Positions 1 through 9,217 of a stretch of DNA of 43,649 nucleotides are shown one piece after another. The stretch spans positions 1 to 43,649 of the forward strand of contig JAXHTS010000051.1 of assembly GCA_034190085.1 (NCBI GenBank). Reading direction: 5' to 3'. This DNA comes from Spirochaetota bacterium. Its GTDB lineage: Bacteria > Spirochaetota > UBA4802 > JAFGDQ01. The translations under genes were made by a program, and so were the position numbers. A model generated the notes under the pieces. It was not told the DNA's origin. It saw nothing but the letters and a program-made list of their open reading frames with translations, and did no database searches. Position 1 is the first letter of the stretch. Every line of letters begins with the position of its first letter.

Positions 1-456
1 TGGACAAATGAAGGTTGGCTTTACCTGTGTGTTGTAATAGATCTATATTCCCGGAAAGTAGTCGGTTATTCGCTTGATACTCATATTAGGGCTGAACTGG
101 CAATGGATGCACTTAAGATGGTTGTAGCTCATAGAAATCCAGATGACAATTTAATATTCCATTCAGATCGTGGTGTACAATATGCTTCCCATGATTTCAG
201 AAAAATAATAACTGAGTATAAAATGATTCAGAGTATGAGCCGTAAAGGAGACTGCTGGGATAATGCATGTGCTGAAAGTTTTTTCTCAACTTTAAAAATG
301 GAAGAGGTATTTCATAAAAGATATAAAACGAGAGATGAAGCACGGCTTGCTATTTTTGAATACATTTCAGTATTCTATAATAGACAGAGAATTCATTCTT
401 TTCTTGACTATAAAAGTCCGGAAGAATATGAATCATCTAATTCAATAATTAAATAA
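1..456 (+). CDS. IS3-family transposase OrfB, C-terminal part (cut by window edge)
   Basis: The reading frame is open from base 1, so the 5' end lies outside the window. About 151 residues of the rve integrase core remain. They begin just after the first catalytic Asp region ([20 protein letters not shown]) and include [10 protein letters not shown], with the second catalytic Asp, and [13 protein letters not shown], with the catalytic Glu. The C-terminal [19 protein letters not shown] is the usual IS3 OrfB ending. It would cut and join the ends of its own element. The right inverted repeat follows 15 bases after the stop, so this side of the element looks intact and the copy may be active. 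A second, decayed relative lies at the other end of the window. Confidence 0.93.
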   Translation, partial: WTNEGWLYLCVVIDLYSRKVVGYSLDTHIRAELAMDALKMVVAHRNPDDNLIFHSDRGVQYASHDFRKIITEYKMIQSMSRKGDCWDNACAESFFSTLKMEEVFHKRYKTRDEARLAIFEYISVFYNRQRIHSFLDYKSPEEYESSNSIIK

Positions 457-470
457 GTTGCTTAACTATG

Positions 471-489
471 TGTCCGTAATTGCGGGGCA
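471..489 (+). repeat. Right terminal inverted repeat of the IS3 element
   Basis: TGTCCGTAATTGCGGGGCA ends in the CA typical of IS3 tips. Its reverse complement TGCCCCGCAATTACGGACA matches 15 of 19 positions with the left tip of the decayed IS3 copy at 43377-43395 (TGCCTCGCTCTTCCGGACA). Finding the same motif at the expected end of two separate transposase genes supports both boundaries. The left tip of this element is outside the window. Confidence 0.75.
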
Positions 490-861
490 AGCCCAAAATG
501 ATCAGATCATTTACGGCTAATTAGCATATTAAAAACCGGACGAACTCAGTTACAATGCCAAAAATCTAAGATGTTATTAGGAAAGATTTTACCTATGGTG
601 AGCGTCTTGTGCTGAGCGAAATCGAATTACATTTGCAAACAAGAAGCTTGTTGTTCGCAAGTTGGTAAAGACCAATAGCCTTATTGAGCGAGTTTGGCAC
701 TTAGCCCTTTTTTGTTGTACACCTGTCACAAACTTGTTGACAAGCAACATGCAAATATTTGAAAATATCATATCATTTTTGGTAAAATGCTATTAACAAG
801 GATTGTTTTGTATCAATATAAATATTCCTGATCATATTACTAATATAAAATCGAGGTTAAC
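490..861. other. Intergenic stretch after the IS element, with a dispersed-repeat fragment
   Basis: No convincing gene. Bases 606-625 hold a copy of a short dispersed motif (CTTGTGCTGAGCGAAATCGA) whose reverse complement has the core TTCGCTCAGCACA, also seen near 18157 and 41521. A small palindrome AACAAG-AAG-CTTGTT lies near 639-653. The last part, rich in A and T, probably carries the promoter of the small gene at 862, but no clear -35/-10 pair can be assigned. Confidence 0.5.
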
Positions 862-1035
862 ATGGCGGAAGAGGAAATCCCTCAGAGTGAAGAGACATCT
901 AAGAAGAATAAAAAGATAAATAAATTTACAATTGATGAAATAAATCAAAAAATTGAGGACCTGGAAAAATCAAATCAGGTTGGCTCTAAATATTATAAAC
1001 ATCTTCAGCTAAGAAAGAAGGAATTGCAGTCCTAG
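862..1035 (+). CDS. Small charged protein, 57 aa, unknown function
   Basis: The gene encodes MAEEEIPQSEETSKKNKK followed by INKFTIDEINQKIEDLEK and ending KYYKHLQLRKKELQS. The N-terminal third is a charged, probably disordered tail. The rest is a helical, heptad-like segment that could form a short coiled coil. A GAGG ribosome-binding site lies 5 bases ahead of the ATG, and the codon use fits the neighbours. There is no signal peptide or membrane segment. I recall similar short 'KFT(I/V)-E-I-..-KI' proteins in spirochaetes, but cannot name a family. It is transcribed away from the IS element and converges with the zinc-ribbon gene at 1065. Confidence 0.65.
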   Translation: MAEEEIPQSEETSKKNKKINKFTIDEINQKIEDLEKSNQVGSKYYKHLQLRKKELQS

Positions 1036-1064
1036 AGTTTTGATAAATCCTTTATCTTCTTATG

Positions 1065-1478
1065 CTAAATTATTGCTCCCTCATTATTGCTTTTAGGAGA
1101 GAGAAGAAGGTAGGCGATTAGGATTATCAAAAATGCTATAAAGATGAAAATTATTATTATTTTTTTCTGCTCTGATGATGGGAGGAGCTTATAGTTCTGA
1201 ATCTTATATTTACCATCATATAAGATATTAATGCATCTTGTAAGTATTCCTTTTGCATCTATATCTGATATGATATTCTTGAGATTGGTTAATCTTTTTG
1301 ATATGTGTGTTTTGTCATTATGTGGATGAAGATCAAATTCTGCGCTATTATATAAATTAGGGTCATCTGGGTCTGCAATAAAACTATAACCACAATTACA
1401 TTTCACTCTGATATTCCCTCTGTTGATCGGGAATCGTAATTTTTTTTTGCAGGAGGGACATCGTTTTAATAAATACAT
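1065..1478 (-). CDS. Zinc-ribbon protein with a C-terminal membrane anchor
   Basis: Starting at the ATG at 1478 the product is 137 residues. Cys7-x2-Cys10 and Cys27-x-Cys29-Gly form a zinc ribbon of the MJ0042/rubredoxin-like kind. Then comes a polar linker and a hydrophobic run near residues 110-130 (IIIIFIFIAFLIILIAYLLL), which suggests a tail-anchored protein with a cytoplasmic zinc finger. The frame is open further upstream into the HDOD gene. I chose 1478 because the upstream residues overlap HDOD and look non-native, but no good Shine-Dalgarno site precedes it, so the start is uncertain. It lies just downstream of the HDOD gene and is probably co-transcribed. Function unknown. Confidence 0.65.
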   Translation of the reverse strand: MYLLKRCPSCKKKLRFPINRGNIRVKCNCGYSFIADPDDPNLYNSAEFDLHPHNDKTHISKRLTNLKNIISDIDAKGILTRCINILYDGKYKIQNYKLLPSSEQKKIIIIFIFIAFLIILIAYLLLSPKSNNEGAII

Positions 1479-1494
1479 ATAAAGTAGTGGGGTA

Positions 1495-2355
1495 TCATAG
1501 AATCTCAGCAGCCTGCCCCAAAACATCAGGTAAGTATGAATATAACTGTTCAAGTTCACGGTCATTCAGCCCGGCACGCTTTATGGCCGTCTCATTCATT
1601 TCATGATACAGCCCATCACTGCCGATTCCTATTCCTGCCATAAGGCATATTACATTAGCAATATGCACAATTGAGACAATAAGCTTGAATTCTTCAGGGG
1701 CATCATTTGGATTGTGATGATATCTAACAATAGCATTTAGGACAGGAGGGAACTGCCATTTTGTTAATATATTTTCACCAATTATCTGATGATCGTAGCC
1801 CATGATCTCCTTTTCTGCTTCCTGGAATGTTACACCAGTATTTTCAACAAAGCTTAGAATATCTTGAAAAGTCTTTTGTACAAACATAGCGAGAACGGTT
1901 TTCCCAACATCATGAATGATTCCGCCAGTAAAGGTTATGTCAGCAATTTCTTTCTTTTTTTTCATCAAAGCTATTCTCTTTGAGAGAATTGCTACGGCCA
2001 GGCCATGCTTCCAAAGTTCACCCTTCTCGAGGCTATACCCCATAATTTCCTTATCTAATATAGTCTTCGTGGTTACTACCATTACTATATCTTTCACTTC
2101 CTTCAATCCAAGAGTAACCACTGCCCTTTCAATTGATGATATCTCCTTGCCTCTGTTAAAATATGCTGAATTGCACAGTTTAAGTATGTTAGTTGTAATT
2201 GCTTGATCCTTTGCAATTTCCTCTGCAACAGACTTGAATGGTACATCAGGATCGCTTACCATCCTTACCACTTGACTTGCCACAACTGGTATTGAAGGTA
2301 AACTTTCAATATTATTGATTACTGATTCAATTCTCTGTTGAATAGTTGTTTGCAT
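1495..2355 (-). CDS. HDOD-domain protein
   Basis: 286 residues. The segment from about residue 12 to 205 is an HDOD domain, an HD-hydrolase relative used in signal transduction. It shows LPSIPVVASQVVRMVSDPDV, the stretch AITTNILKLCNSAYF and IERAVVTLGLKEVKDIV. The later GGIIHDVGKTVLAMF and YDHQIIGENILTKWQFP keep several HD-type histidines and aspartates. HDOD proteins often act in motility, c-di-GMP and stress signalling, usually without proven phosphohydrolase activity. The neighbouring cheD supports a chemotaxis or motility link, but that is inference. The ATG has only a weak GAG-type ribosome-binding site. Confidence 0.9.
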   Translation of the reverse strand: MQTTIQQRIESVINNIESLPSIPVVASQVVRMVSDPDVPFKSVAEEIAKDQAITTNILKLCNSAYFNRGKEISSIERAVVTLGLKEVKDIVMVVTTKTILDKEIMGYSLEKGELWKHGLAVAILSKRIALMKKKKEIADITFTGGIIHDVGKTVLAMFVQKTFQDILSFVENTGVTFQEAEKEIMGYDHQIIGENILTKWQFPPVLNAIVRYHHNPNDAPEEFKLIVSIVHIANVICLMAGIGIGSDGLYHEMNETAIKRAGLNDRELEQLYSYLPDVLGQAAEIL

Positions 2356-2495
2356 TTATTTACTCATTGGTTTTTATTTTCTTTTCGGTATTTCTAATAT
2401 TTATATAAAAGTAATTATTAGAAATTAGAGTTTTTCTCCTAAAAAACATTCTATACATGATTAAATAACCGCTATAATGTTTAATAAAAAATCAT

Positions 2496-2981
2496 TTAAG
2501 TTTTATAATAAACCTTCTCCTTGCCTGAAGCCTTTATCTTCAACCTCCCATCCTCAAGAAAAAAATCGATTACTCTGCCGGTATTTCCACCCAAATCTTC
2601 TATAGTAATTGGGATGCTATTCTCTTGAAGTACTTTTTTTGTCATCTCAATGTTCCTTTCCCCAATCTGAGCAAGGTGTGTATTGGATTTAAATTTGAAC
2701 ATGGATGCTCCGCCCGCTATTTTTGCTGACATGGATCCTTTATTGCACCCCTCTTTTTCTAACATCTGTATCAGTAGTGGAATTGCGGTGTTAGCATATT
2801 TTTCTGGTTTACCATCATTACTGCCGGAATCCTGCGGTAAGAGGACATGAGCTAGCCCACCAATTTTTTTTGTCTTATCATATATGCAGATGCCAACGCA
2901 ACTCCCTAAGATTGTACGTAGTACACTGGGGGTAGATGAAATCTTTAATTGTGCAACACCAACATTTACTAATGTTTGCAT
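2496..2981 (-). CDS. cheD: CheD chemoreceptor glutamine deamidase
   Basis: CheD deamidates selected glutamines of methyl-accepting chemoreceptors and can bind CheC. Family hallmarks are present: GSCVGICIYD carries the catalytic Cys28, GGLAHVLLP the catalytic His45, then AKIAGGASMF, IGERNIEM and LGGNTGR. The length of 161 residues is normal. A GTG nine bases further upstream (2990) is in frame, but the ATG at 2981 has AGAG at better spacing. No cheC or other chemotaxis gene is next to it; the HDOD gene follows about 140 bases downstream in the same direction. Confidence 0.93.
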   Translation of the reverse strand: MQTLVNVGVAQLKISSTPSVLRTILGSCVGICIYDKTKKIGGLAHVLLPQDSGSNDGKPEKYANTAIPLLIQMLEKEGCNKGSMSAKIAGGASMFKFKSNTHLAQIGERNIEMTKKVLQENSIPITIEDLGGNTGRVIDFFLEDGRLKIKASGKEKVYYKT

Positions 2982-3202
2982 ATTATTCACTCTGTTATTG
3001 TATGATCCTGTACTTTATTATTAAGGAAAATTTTGAATATGTCAAGAAAAATGATATTTTTTTCTGTTGTTATGTACCTTACATTTTTGGAGTTATGCTG
3101 TTCATTGTAAAACAGCATCAATAGCTATAATACTTGCCTCCTCAAAATAAGGTAGAACATAATTCTTCCTCTGAGTAGAGGTAATACTCGCTTATGCGAT
3201 TC

Positions 3203-3931
3203 TCATCTCCTTTTATGAAAAGATGAGATGTTCTGATTCCTTAATTTTTCATATCCTGTGAAGGATTCACGTTGTAACCAAATGCTATCAGTTTCTCTAT
3301 ACAGTTCATCTAATCTGCATTCCATTTGATTAATCATCTCTTCTAACCTTTCCTGATTGATGTCCTTGGGTATGTATACTTCTCTATCAAACCTTACAAT
3401 AATTTTAGAAAAAGGTTTTGGGATAATAAAATTATCCCAACTGTTAAATGTCCATTTTTTCTCAGATGATACAATGGTTGGTAATAGCGGCATCCCCGAA
3501 TGTTTTGCCATTGCAAAAAGTCCCGGCTTAATCTTGCCAAAGGGACCCCTAGGCCCATCAACGATGTGTCCAACTGCATACCCTTCCTTTAATAGCCTTT
3601 TTAATTTAATTAGGGCCCTCCCACCTCCCCTAGATGATGAACCCCTTACTGTGCGCCATCCGAGGATCTCTACAATTTTTGATATCAACTCACCATCAGT
3701 ACTCTGACTAATCATAATTGCTATAGGACTTCGTTTTGCCATTAAGCATATTCCAGGGAAAAATCTCTGATGCCATGAGATGTAGATTGGTGATTCTCCT
3801 CTCTTGTAGATGGTTTCTTCAATTTTGGGGTCAATTATCCTGATTCGATATGATAAAAAAATCAACTTAATAAAGAAAAAAGCAAGATAGGGAAGTATGT
3901 ATCTATAAAAAAAACTTTTCATGCTTTTCAA
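3203..3931 (-). CDS. DUF374 lysophospholipid-acyltransferase-like protein
   Basis: 242 residues with an N-terminal hydrophobic anchor (about 10-27). Conserved blocks of the DUF374 family are ISWHQRFFPGI, MISQSTDGELIS, RGSSSRGGGRAL and HIVDGPRGPFGKIKPG. The family belongs to the LPLAT acyltransferase superfamily and probably acts on lipid A/Kdo or related envelope lipids at the inner membrane; in many genomes it sits near LPS genes. Here hldD lies directly upstream with a two-base gap, so the two are probably one envelope operon. Exact acyl acceptor unknown. Confidence 0.9.
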   Translation of the reverse strand: MKSMKSFFYRYILPYLAFFFIKLIFLSYRIRIIDPKIEETIYKRGESPIYISWHQRFFPGICLMAKRSPIAIMISQSTDGELISKIVEILGWRTVRGSSSRGGGRALIKLKRLLKEGYAVGHIVDGPRGPFGKIKPGLFAMAKHSGMPLLPTIVSSEKKWTFNSWDNFIIPKPFSKIIVRFDREVYIPKDINQERLEEMINQMECRLDELYRETDSIWLQRESFTGYEKLRNQNISSFHKRR

Positions 3932-3933
3932 TT

Positions 3934-4902
3934 CTATAGATGCTGATTGTCTTTTGTTAAATAGTTTGAGACATAATCTAGCACAGCCTCCTCTAATGTG
4001 CGAAACTGCGTGGTGTAGCCTGTATCCCTTAGCTTGTCCATCTGTGCCTTTGTGAAATATTGATAGCGATTTTTAATAGAGTCCGGCATGTCGATATACT
4101 CAATTGACAGATCATGTCCCATAGCAGAGAATATCGCAGCGGAAAGATCATTCCATGTTCGGGCTGTCCCAGTGCCAAGATTAAAAATTCCGTTTATTTC
4201 CGGATTCAGATAAAGCCACCACATAACGTCCGCACAGTCCTTGACATAGATGAAATCACGCAACTGCTCCCCATCCTGATATTCTTCCCGCAAGGATTTG
4301 AAGAGCTGAATTCGTCCTGTCCTGATAATCTGATGGTATGCCTTGAATACGATGCTAGCCATATTCCCTTTGTGATACTCATTGGGGCCAAAGACATTGA
4401 AAAACTTGATGCCCGCTATTTTATCATTTACCCTGTTACGAATTGCCCAGAGGTCAAAGATATGCTTTGAATATCCATAGATATTAAGGGGTTGAAGCGT
4501 TAATGTGTCCGCTTCATCATCAGAGAATCCTTGAGAGCCGTCGCCATATGTTGCAGCGCTGCTTGCATAAATAAATCGAATGTTATTGCTCAGCGACCAC
4601 TCGGCTAACGTTTTCGTATAACGGTAGTTGTTTTGCATTAAATAATCTGCGTCAAGTTCGGTTGTGGATGAGCATGCGCCCATATGGATTATTGCGTTAA
4701 TGTTAAGGGATATGTTGTTGATAATCTTTATGAATTCATCTTTATGAATGTAATCTTGAAAATTTTTATTAACAAGGTTTTTCCATTTATATGAACTTCC
4801 AAGCTCATCAACAATTAGTATATCGCTGATTCCCATGGTGTTCAACTTCCAGACAAAAGCGCTGCCAATAAATCCAGCTCCACCGGTTACAACAATCAAC
4901 AT
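3934..4902 (-). CDS. hldD: ADP-L-glycero-D-manno-heptose 6-epimerase
   Basis: HldD converts ADP-D-glycero-D-manno-heptose to the L-glycero form, the last step in making the heptose donor for LPS inner core. The 322 residues match the family length. Seen in sequence: the NAD(P)-binding GGAGFIGS near residue 7, the HldD-specific IIHMGACSSTTE, the SDR pair in IYGYSKH, NVFGPNEYHKGNMAS and the C-terminal YQYFTKAQMDKLR. It is translated just before the DUF374 gene. Its presence implies a heptose-containing LPS. Confidence 0.96.
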   Translation of the reverse strand: MLIVVTGGAGFIGSAFVWKLNTMGISDILIVDELGSSYKWKNLVNKNFQDYIHKDEFIKIINNISLNINAIIHMGACSSTTELDADYLMQNNYRYTKTLAEWSLSNNIRFIYASSAATYGDGSQGFSDDEADTLTLQPLNIYGYSKHIFDLWAIRNRVNDKIAGIKFFNVFGPNEYHKGNMASIVFKAYHQIIRTGRIQLFKSLREEYQDGEQLRDFIYVKDCADVMWWLYLNPEINGIFNLGTGTARTWNDLSAAIFSAMGHDLSIEYIDMPDSIKNRYQYFTKAQMDKLRDTGYTTQFRTLEEAVLDYVSNYLTKDNQHL

Positions 4903-5296
4903 TTACCCCCTGAATTATTTAGGATATTTTAAACTATATATTTTATCCTTTGTCAAGAAAAAGAGGGAGGGCGAATTGCAATAATTAAACAAATTGCATT
5001 ATGTTTATTATTTGAGAATACCTCACAAACCCTTAATAATCAATTTAATCAAATTGAGTAGTTATTATATTTGTTTTTTCATTCTTTGAATATCATAATA
5101 GGCATATCCTTTGATCTCATATTTAAGATGGAGAAGACAAATAAGATCACGGATTAAATGGTGTTAACAAATTTATTTTTGTTGATATTATTCCTAATCT
5201 AACATTAATGGTTTAATAAATTTACAAAATCAATATTCAATATGATGAATAAATATAATCCTTTTTAGGAATGACTATGAATTAAAGGATATGCTA
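4903..5296. other. AT-rich divergent intergenic region between hldD and leuC
   Basis: About 390 bases with no gene. It must contain the promoters of the divergent hldD and leuC transcripts, but I cannot assign -35/-10 boxes reliably. Just before leuC, ATCCTTT (5258-5264) can pair with AAAGGAT (5284-5290), which contains the leuC ribosome-binding site; a competing four-base hairpin TCCT/AGGA uses the same left arm. This could be a small translational control element or chance. Confidence 0.45.
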
Positions 5297-6553
5297 ATGG
5301 GAAAGACAATTACAGAGAAAATTCTCGCTGCGCATACTGATCATGAGGCTGTTACACCGGGGGAACTCATTGAGGCTGATGTTGATATCATTCTTGGAAA
5401 CGATATCACAGCACCCATTGCAATTCAGGAACTCAAAAAAAATGGTATTAAAAGGTTATTTAATAAGGATAGTATAGTCTTAACCGCAGATCATTTTACT
5501 CCTAATAAGGATATCAAATCAGCTGAACAGGTTAAAATTCTTAGAGATTATGCAAAAGAGAATGATATTGTTCATTTTTATGATGTGGGCAGGGTGGGAA
5601 TAGAGCATGCATTTCTTCCTGAACTTGGTCTTGTTAGACCAGGAATGCTTATAATCGGAGCAGATTCTCACACATGCACTTATGGGGCCCTGGGGGCCTT
5701 CTCTACTGGGATCGGTTCAACAGATATGGCCGCTGCTATGGCTACAGGGAAAACATGGTTCAAGGTGCCTGAATCCATGAGGTTCGTTTTTGAGGGGAAA
5801 TTCAATCCCTTTGTCACGGGTAAGGATCTTATTCTATATACTATCGGCGACATCGGCGTTGACGGAGCGCTGTATATGGCAATGGAGTTTACAGGAAGCG
5901 CAATCAAAGAGCTTTCAATTGAGGGACGATTAACCATGACTAACATGGCTATTGAGGCTGGGGGCAAGAATGGGATAATTGAACCTGATGAAAAGACCGT
6001 TAAATATATAGAACAAAGAAGCGATCAAGGTTATGATATTTTTACCAGCGATACAGATGCCAAATATATAACAATTAAAGAATATGATGTTTCCCGAATA
6101 GAACCCCTGGTTGCCTTCCCGCATTTGCCGGAGAATGTGAAGCCTGCCAGAGAGAGCGGTGTGGAAATAGATCAGGTGGTAATTGGGTCCTGCACTAATG
6201 GACGAATTGAAGATTTAAGGCAGGCAGCAAAGGTTTTAATTGGGAAAAAGGCTCATAGAGACGTTAGGCTAATTGTTATTCCTGCAACTCAAGAGGTATA
6301 CAGACAGGCGCTAGATGAGGGATTATTAGAGGTCTTTATTGACGCACAAGGGATTGTATCAGCCCCAACCTGTGGCCCCTGCCTCGGCGGTCATATGGGA
6401 ATATTGGCTCAAAGTGAGAGGTGCATAGCAACTACTAACAGAAATTTTGTTGGTAGGATGGGACATCCGAAGAGTGAAGTATATCTATCCAATCCTGCAA
6501 TCGCCGCAGCCTCAGCAGTCGCTGGGAGGATTTGTCATCCTGATGAGTTATAA
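5297..6553 (+). CDS. leuC: 3-isopropylmalate dehydratase large subunit (LeuC, short type)
   Basis: The 418-residue aconitase-family subunit isomerises 2-isopropylmalate to 3-isopropylmalate in leucine synthesis together with LeuD. The [4Fe-4S] ligands are visible as Cys299 (VIGSCTNGR) and Cys359/Cys362 (TCGPCLGGHMG). GADSHTCTYGALGAFSTGIGSTD is the substrate and cofactor region. It is the short LeuC2/HacA-like type, so homoaconitase or citramalate-pathway use cannot be excluded. I prefer the second ATG (5297): AAAGGA lies 7 bases ahead of it but only 1 base ahead of the ATG at 5291. leuD follows after 12 bases. Confidence 0.95.
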   Translation: MGKTITEKILAAHTDHEAVTPGELIEADVDIILGNDITAPIAIQELKKNGIKRLFNKDSIVLTADHFTPNKDIKSAEQVKILRDYAKENDIVHFYDVGRVGIEHAFLPELGLVRPGMLIIGADSHTCTYGALGAFSTGIGSTDMAAAMATGKTWFKVPESMRFVFEGKFNPFVTGKDLILYTIGDIGVDGALYMAMEFTGSAIKELSIEGRLTMTNMAIEAGGKNGIIEPDEKTVKYIEQRSDQGYDIFTSDTDAKYITIKEYDVSRIEPLVAFPHLPENVKPARESGVEIDQVVIGSCTNGRIEDLRQAAKVLIGKKAHRDVRLIVIPATQEVYRQALDEGLLEVFIDAQGIVSAPTCGPCLGGHMGILAQSERCIATTNRNFVGRMGHPKSEVYLSNPAIAAASAVAGRICHPDEL

Positions 6554-6565
6554 TAAAGGTGAATT

Positions 6566-7060
6566 ATGCAAGTAATAGGAAAAGCCTGGAAGTTTGGTAA
6601 TGATATAAATACTGATGAGATAATACCTGCAAGATATCTGAATGTTTCTGATCCAAAGGAATTGGCAAGGCATTGCATGGAAGATGCTGATCCGGAATTT
6701 ATCAATAAGATATCCAAGGGTGATATAATTGTTGCAGGAAGCAACTTTGGATGCGGTTCTTCCAGAGAGCATGCCCCTATATCTATTCTGGCTGCAGAAA
6801 TTTCATGTGTAATAGCATCTTCATTTGCTAGGATCTTCTATCGCAATTGTATAAATATTGGGCTTCCGATTTTAGAGTCTCCTGATGCCGCGAAAGACAT
6901 AGGGGAGGGGGATGAGATCGAAGTGGATTTTGATAGGGGTGAGATAACAAACATTTCAAAATCAAGGATATATGCGGTCACGCCCTTCCCCCCATTTATG
7001 CAGGAGATAATAAAAAAGGGCGGGCTTATGAATAAGATTAAAAGCGAGTATCAAGATTAG
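6566..7060 (+). CDS. leuD: 3-isopropylmalate dehydratase small subunit (LeuD)
   Basis: 164 residues, the swivel domain that completes the LeuCD enzyme. Seen: [17 protein letters not shown], the [14 protein letters not shown] loop that positions substrate, and [18 protein letters not shown]. The loop after the arginine reads YLNV; this position helps distinguish isopropylmalate from homocitrate-type substrates in the family, but I do not assign specificity from it. It is co-transcribed with leuC. leuA and leuB are not in the window. Confidence 0.95.
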   Translation: MQVIGKAWKFGNDINTDEIIPARYLNVSDPKELARHCMEDADPEFINKISKGDIIVAGSNFGCGSSREHAPISILAAEISCVIASSFARIFYRNCINIGLPILESPDAAKDIGEGDEIEVDFDRGEITNISKSRIYAVTPFPPFMQEIIKKGGLMNKIKSEYQD

Positions 7061-7147
7061 TAGTTTATAGATATAGGTCTGGTGAATATTATGTTGGTGT
7101 ATTGGGGATTGATGTGCGAAGTAATAGATTATCCCTTAAGAATGTAT

Positions 7148-9217
7148 TCAAAGTCTCTTGATACTTCTGCTATCAGCAATGTTTTCGCCAGTTGATTCAA
7201 ATGGAATAATATACCAGTTCCCCTGCCTGTATTTCCTCAGTTGAAGAAAAAAGGCTGGATTTGGAAGATCCTGAACAAAATCCGGTGTGAACTCAAGGAG
7301 GATCTTTGTGCTTCCTGCCAGCTTTCTATTAAAATAACCGCTAACATTAAGCCTGATGTGGGGGGCATTAAATATAAAGGAATTAATATATAGATTTGAG
7401 CCTAAAATCTTACAATTGCCGTAGATCTTGTTAAATTCAAGGTCTCTTAGCTTATATTTAAGTTCCGAGAGCCACATGCCAAGCCCCTCTTGAATACCGG
7501 TATCAACAATTTTTCCTTTTTCTATAAAGAACTCCATTTCTCCACTGAGAGAATTGAGAATATTCATATTTTCTTCGATTCTACACTCTAGGTTCGCACT
7601 CCCATTAAGGACCCCAAAAAATTTATTATTCAATTTTTCATAATACCGCGACATGTTTTGTAGTTTCATGCTGTCGAAGGTTGTTGATATCTTGAGGGAA
7701 GGTATGCTTCTCGATAAATATACGATGCCTTTTCCATTTATATTACCTTGTGCAAATTGAGAGTATAATTTATTTAAGGAAAGATCATTATTTAATAATG
7801 AATAATTAAGTGATAGATTTGACAATTGATACATGTTATAGGTAAGGTTATCAATAGTAATTTTGCCATTAATTTCAAAGGGCAGGTTGATTTTTGAATA
7901 ACGTGTTCCCTTTCTATTACCCCTCATCCTTTTTAAATTAATTTCCTCTGAATGAAGGTTTAGGAATATTTTTTTAAAATTTCCATCAGTTGTAGCGATT
8001 GAAGCCTTGCAGGGTTGTTTCCATAGCTTTAAGGGTACATCCTCATTTTGAAAAGTATTATTCTTTATTAATATGTTGGCGTTTATGTCACTAAGAAGCC
8101 CTGCCTTATAGATAACATTTTTCAAATTAAATTTTCCATTATATATTTCATTTAATCTATAAAAATCAGCCGAGACTCTTCCATTTAATTCAGCTGGCAG
8201 GATCTTTATAAAAGGCTTGAGATCATTTATAAGAATATCATTTCCAGCTACCCTAAGTTTTAATAGTTTTCCCTTGAATGACAATAGTATTTCGCTAATA
8301 TTGATATTTGAATTCTTGGTAGACGCTTTTATGTCACTGATTAAAACACGCTTTTCTGGGATTTTAACGCTGCAGGCGCCATTAGCGTTAAGCGTTATGT
8401 CGCTTTTCGCGATAGACGATTTTCCTATTACATATCCATTAACTGATTTCTTAGTAATTTTGAGTCTTTTTATCTTTCCTGAAAAATCGTTGTAGGGTAA
8501 AGGGATTCCCCTATTCCATTGATAAACCCATTTTAGTGAGCAGTTGTATAATTTGACATCCCCTAACAATTCAAAGTCATCGTCAAATAATGCTAATCTC
8601 ATATCGGACGATAACCTACCCCTATTCTCAGGAAGAATAATGTTACAATCTGAAATTCGAAATTCTCTTTTACCCTCCATCTCAATGGTACCATGAAGGA
8701 TATACCTGCCTTCAAGGGGTTTTAGTCTCTTTGGGGGATTCTGAAGGGTTATCTCTGTATCCCTAAGAGAAATGCTCGATATCGTGGTAGAAATTGACGA
8801 TTCGCCTTGGTTGTCCTTTAAATCACCTATTAGATTCTGTAGATTGAATTTGCCATTGTTATAGATTAAATTTAATTTTAATTGATTAATGATAATTTTA
8901 TTAATATCCAATTGCCTTTGCAGAAGGGGGAGTAATGAGAATCGGATTATTGCAGTTTGAGCAACTGCCAAGATCTCATCCTCATCAGATAGACCATTAT
9001 AGATAGATAAATCATTAAGAATAAGTCCACGGTAATTATAGTTTAATCCACCAATTTCAACTTTTCTTGTAAGGGAGTCTTCAGCTTTTATTGTTATTAT
9101 TTGTAATAGTTTATCCTTGGGAAAATAATATATAATTAAGGCTGAGCCCAGGACTATAAGGAATATTACACTGAGGAATATGATGGAGATATATTTAAAT
9201 ACTTTTCCCTTCTTCAC
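7148..9217 (-). CDS. AsmA-like envelope protein
   Basis: 689 residues: a short cytoplasmic N-terminus, one membrane segment at about 9-30, then a long beta-rich extracytoplasmic part. Near the N-terminus AEDSLTRKVEIGGLNYNYRGL and LNDLSIYNG are AsmA-type repeats, and the C-terminal LSGEMEFFIEKGKIVDTG with NVSGYFNRKLAGSTKILLEF matches the AsmA_2 region. AsmA/TamB/YhdP proteins are thought to shape the outer membrane by bridging the periplasm for lipid transport. The gene starts inside the end of the upstream cNMP regulator (23-base overlap), so the two are translationally linked. It converges with leuD. Specific role unknown. Confidence 0.75.
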   Translation of the reverse strand: MKKGKVFKYISIIFLSVIFLIVLGSALIIYYFPKDKLLQIITIKAEDSLTRKVEIGGLNYNYRGLILNDLSIYNGLSDEDEILAVAQTAIIRFSLLPLLQRQLDINKIIINQLKLNLIYNNGKFNLQNLIGDLKDNQGESSISTTISSISLRDTEITLQNPPKRLKPLEGRYILHGTIEMEGKREFRISDCNIILPENRGRLSSDMRLALFDDDFELLGDVKLYNCSLKWVYQWNRGIPLPYNDFSGKIKRLKITKKSVNGYVIGKSSIAKSDITLNANGACSVKIPEKRVLISDIKASTKNSNINISEILLSFKGKLLKLRVAGNDILINDLKPFIKILPAELNGRVSADFYRLNEIYNGKFNLKNVIYKAGLLSDINANILIKNNTFQNEDVPLKLWKQPCKASIATTDGNFKKIFLNLHSEEINLKRMRGNRKGTRYSKINLPFEINGKITIDNLTYNMYQLSNLSLNYSLLNNDLSLNKLYSQFAQGNINGKGIVYLSRSIPSLKISTTFDSMKLQNMSRYYEKLNNKFFGVLNGSANLECRIEENMNILNSLSGEMEFFIEKGKIVDTGIQEGLGMWLSELKYKLRDLEFNKIYGNCKILGSNLYINSFIFNAPHIRLNVSGYFNRKLAGSTKILLEFTPDFVQDLPNPAFFLQLRKYRQGNWYIIPFESTGENIADSRSIKRL

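Noticed and set aside
2936-3124. 62-codon hydrophobic plus-strand frame near cheD
   Set aside because: Begins inside cheD on the opposite strand; hydrophobicity follows from T-rich sequence; no ribosome-binding site.
3204-3230. CTCATC/GATGAG hairpin at the end of the DUF374 gene as terminator
   Set aside because: Bulged stem lying within the last codons and stop, with no T run; not a standard terminator.
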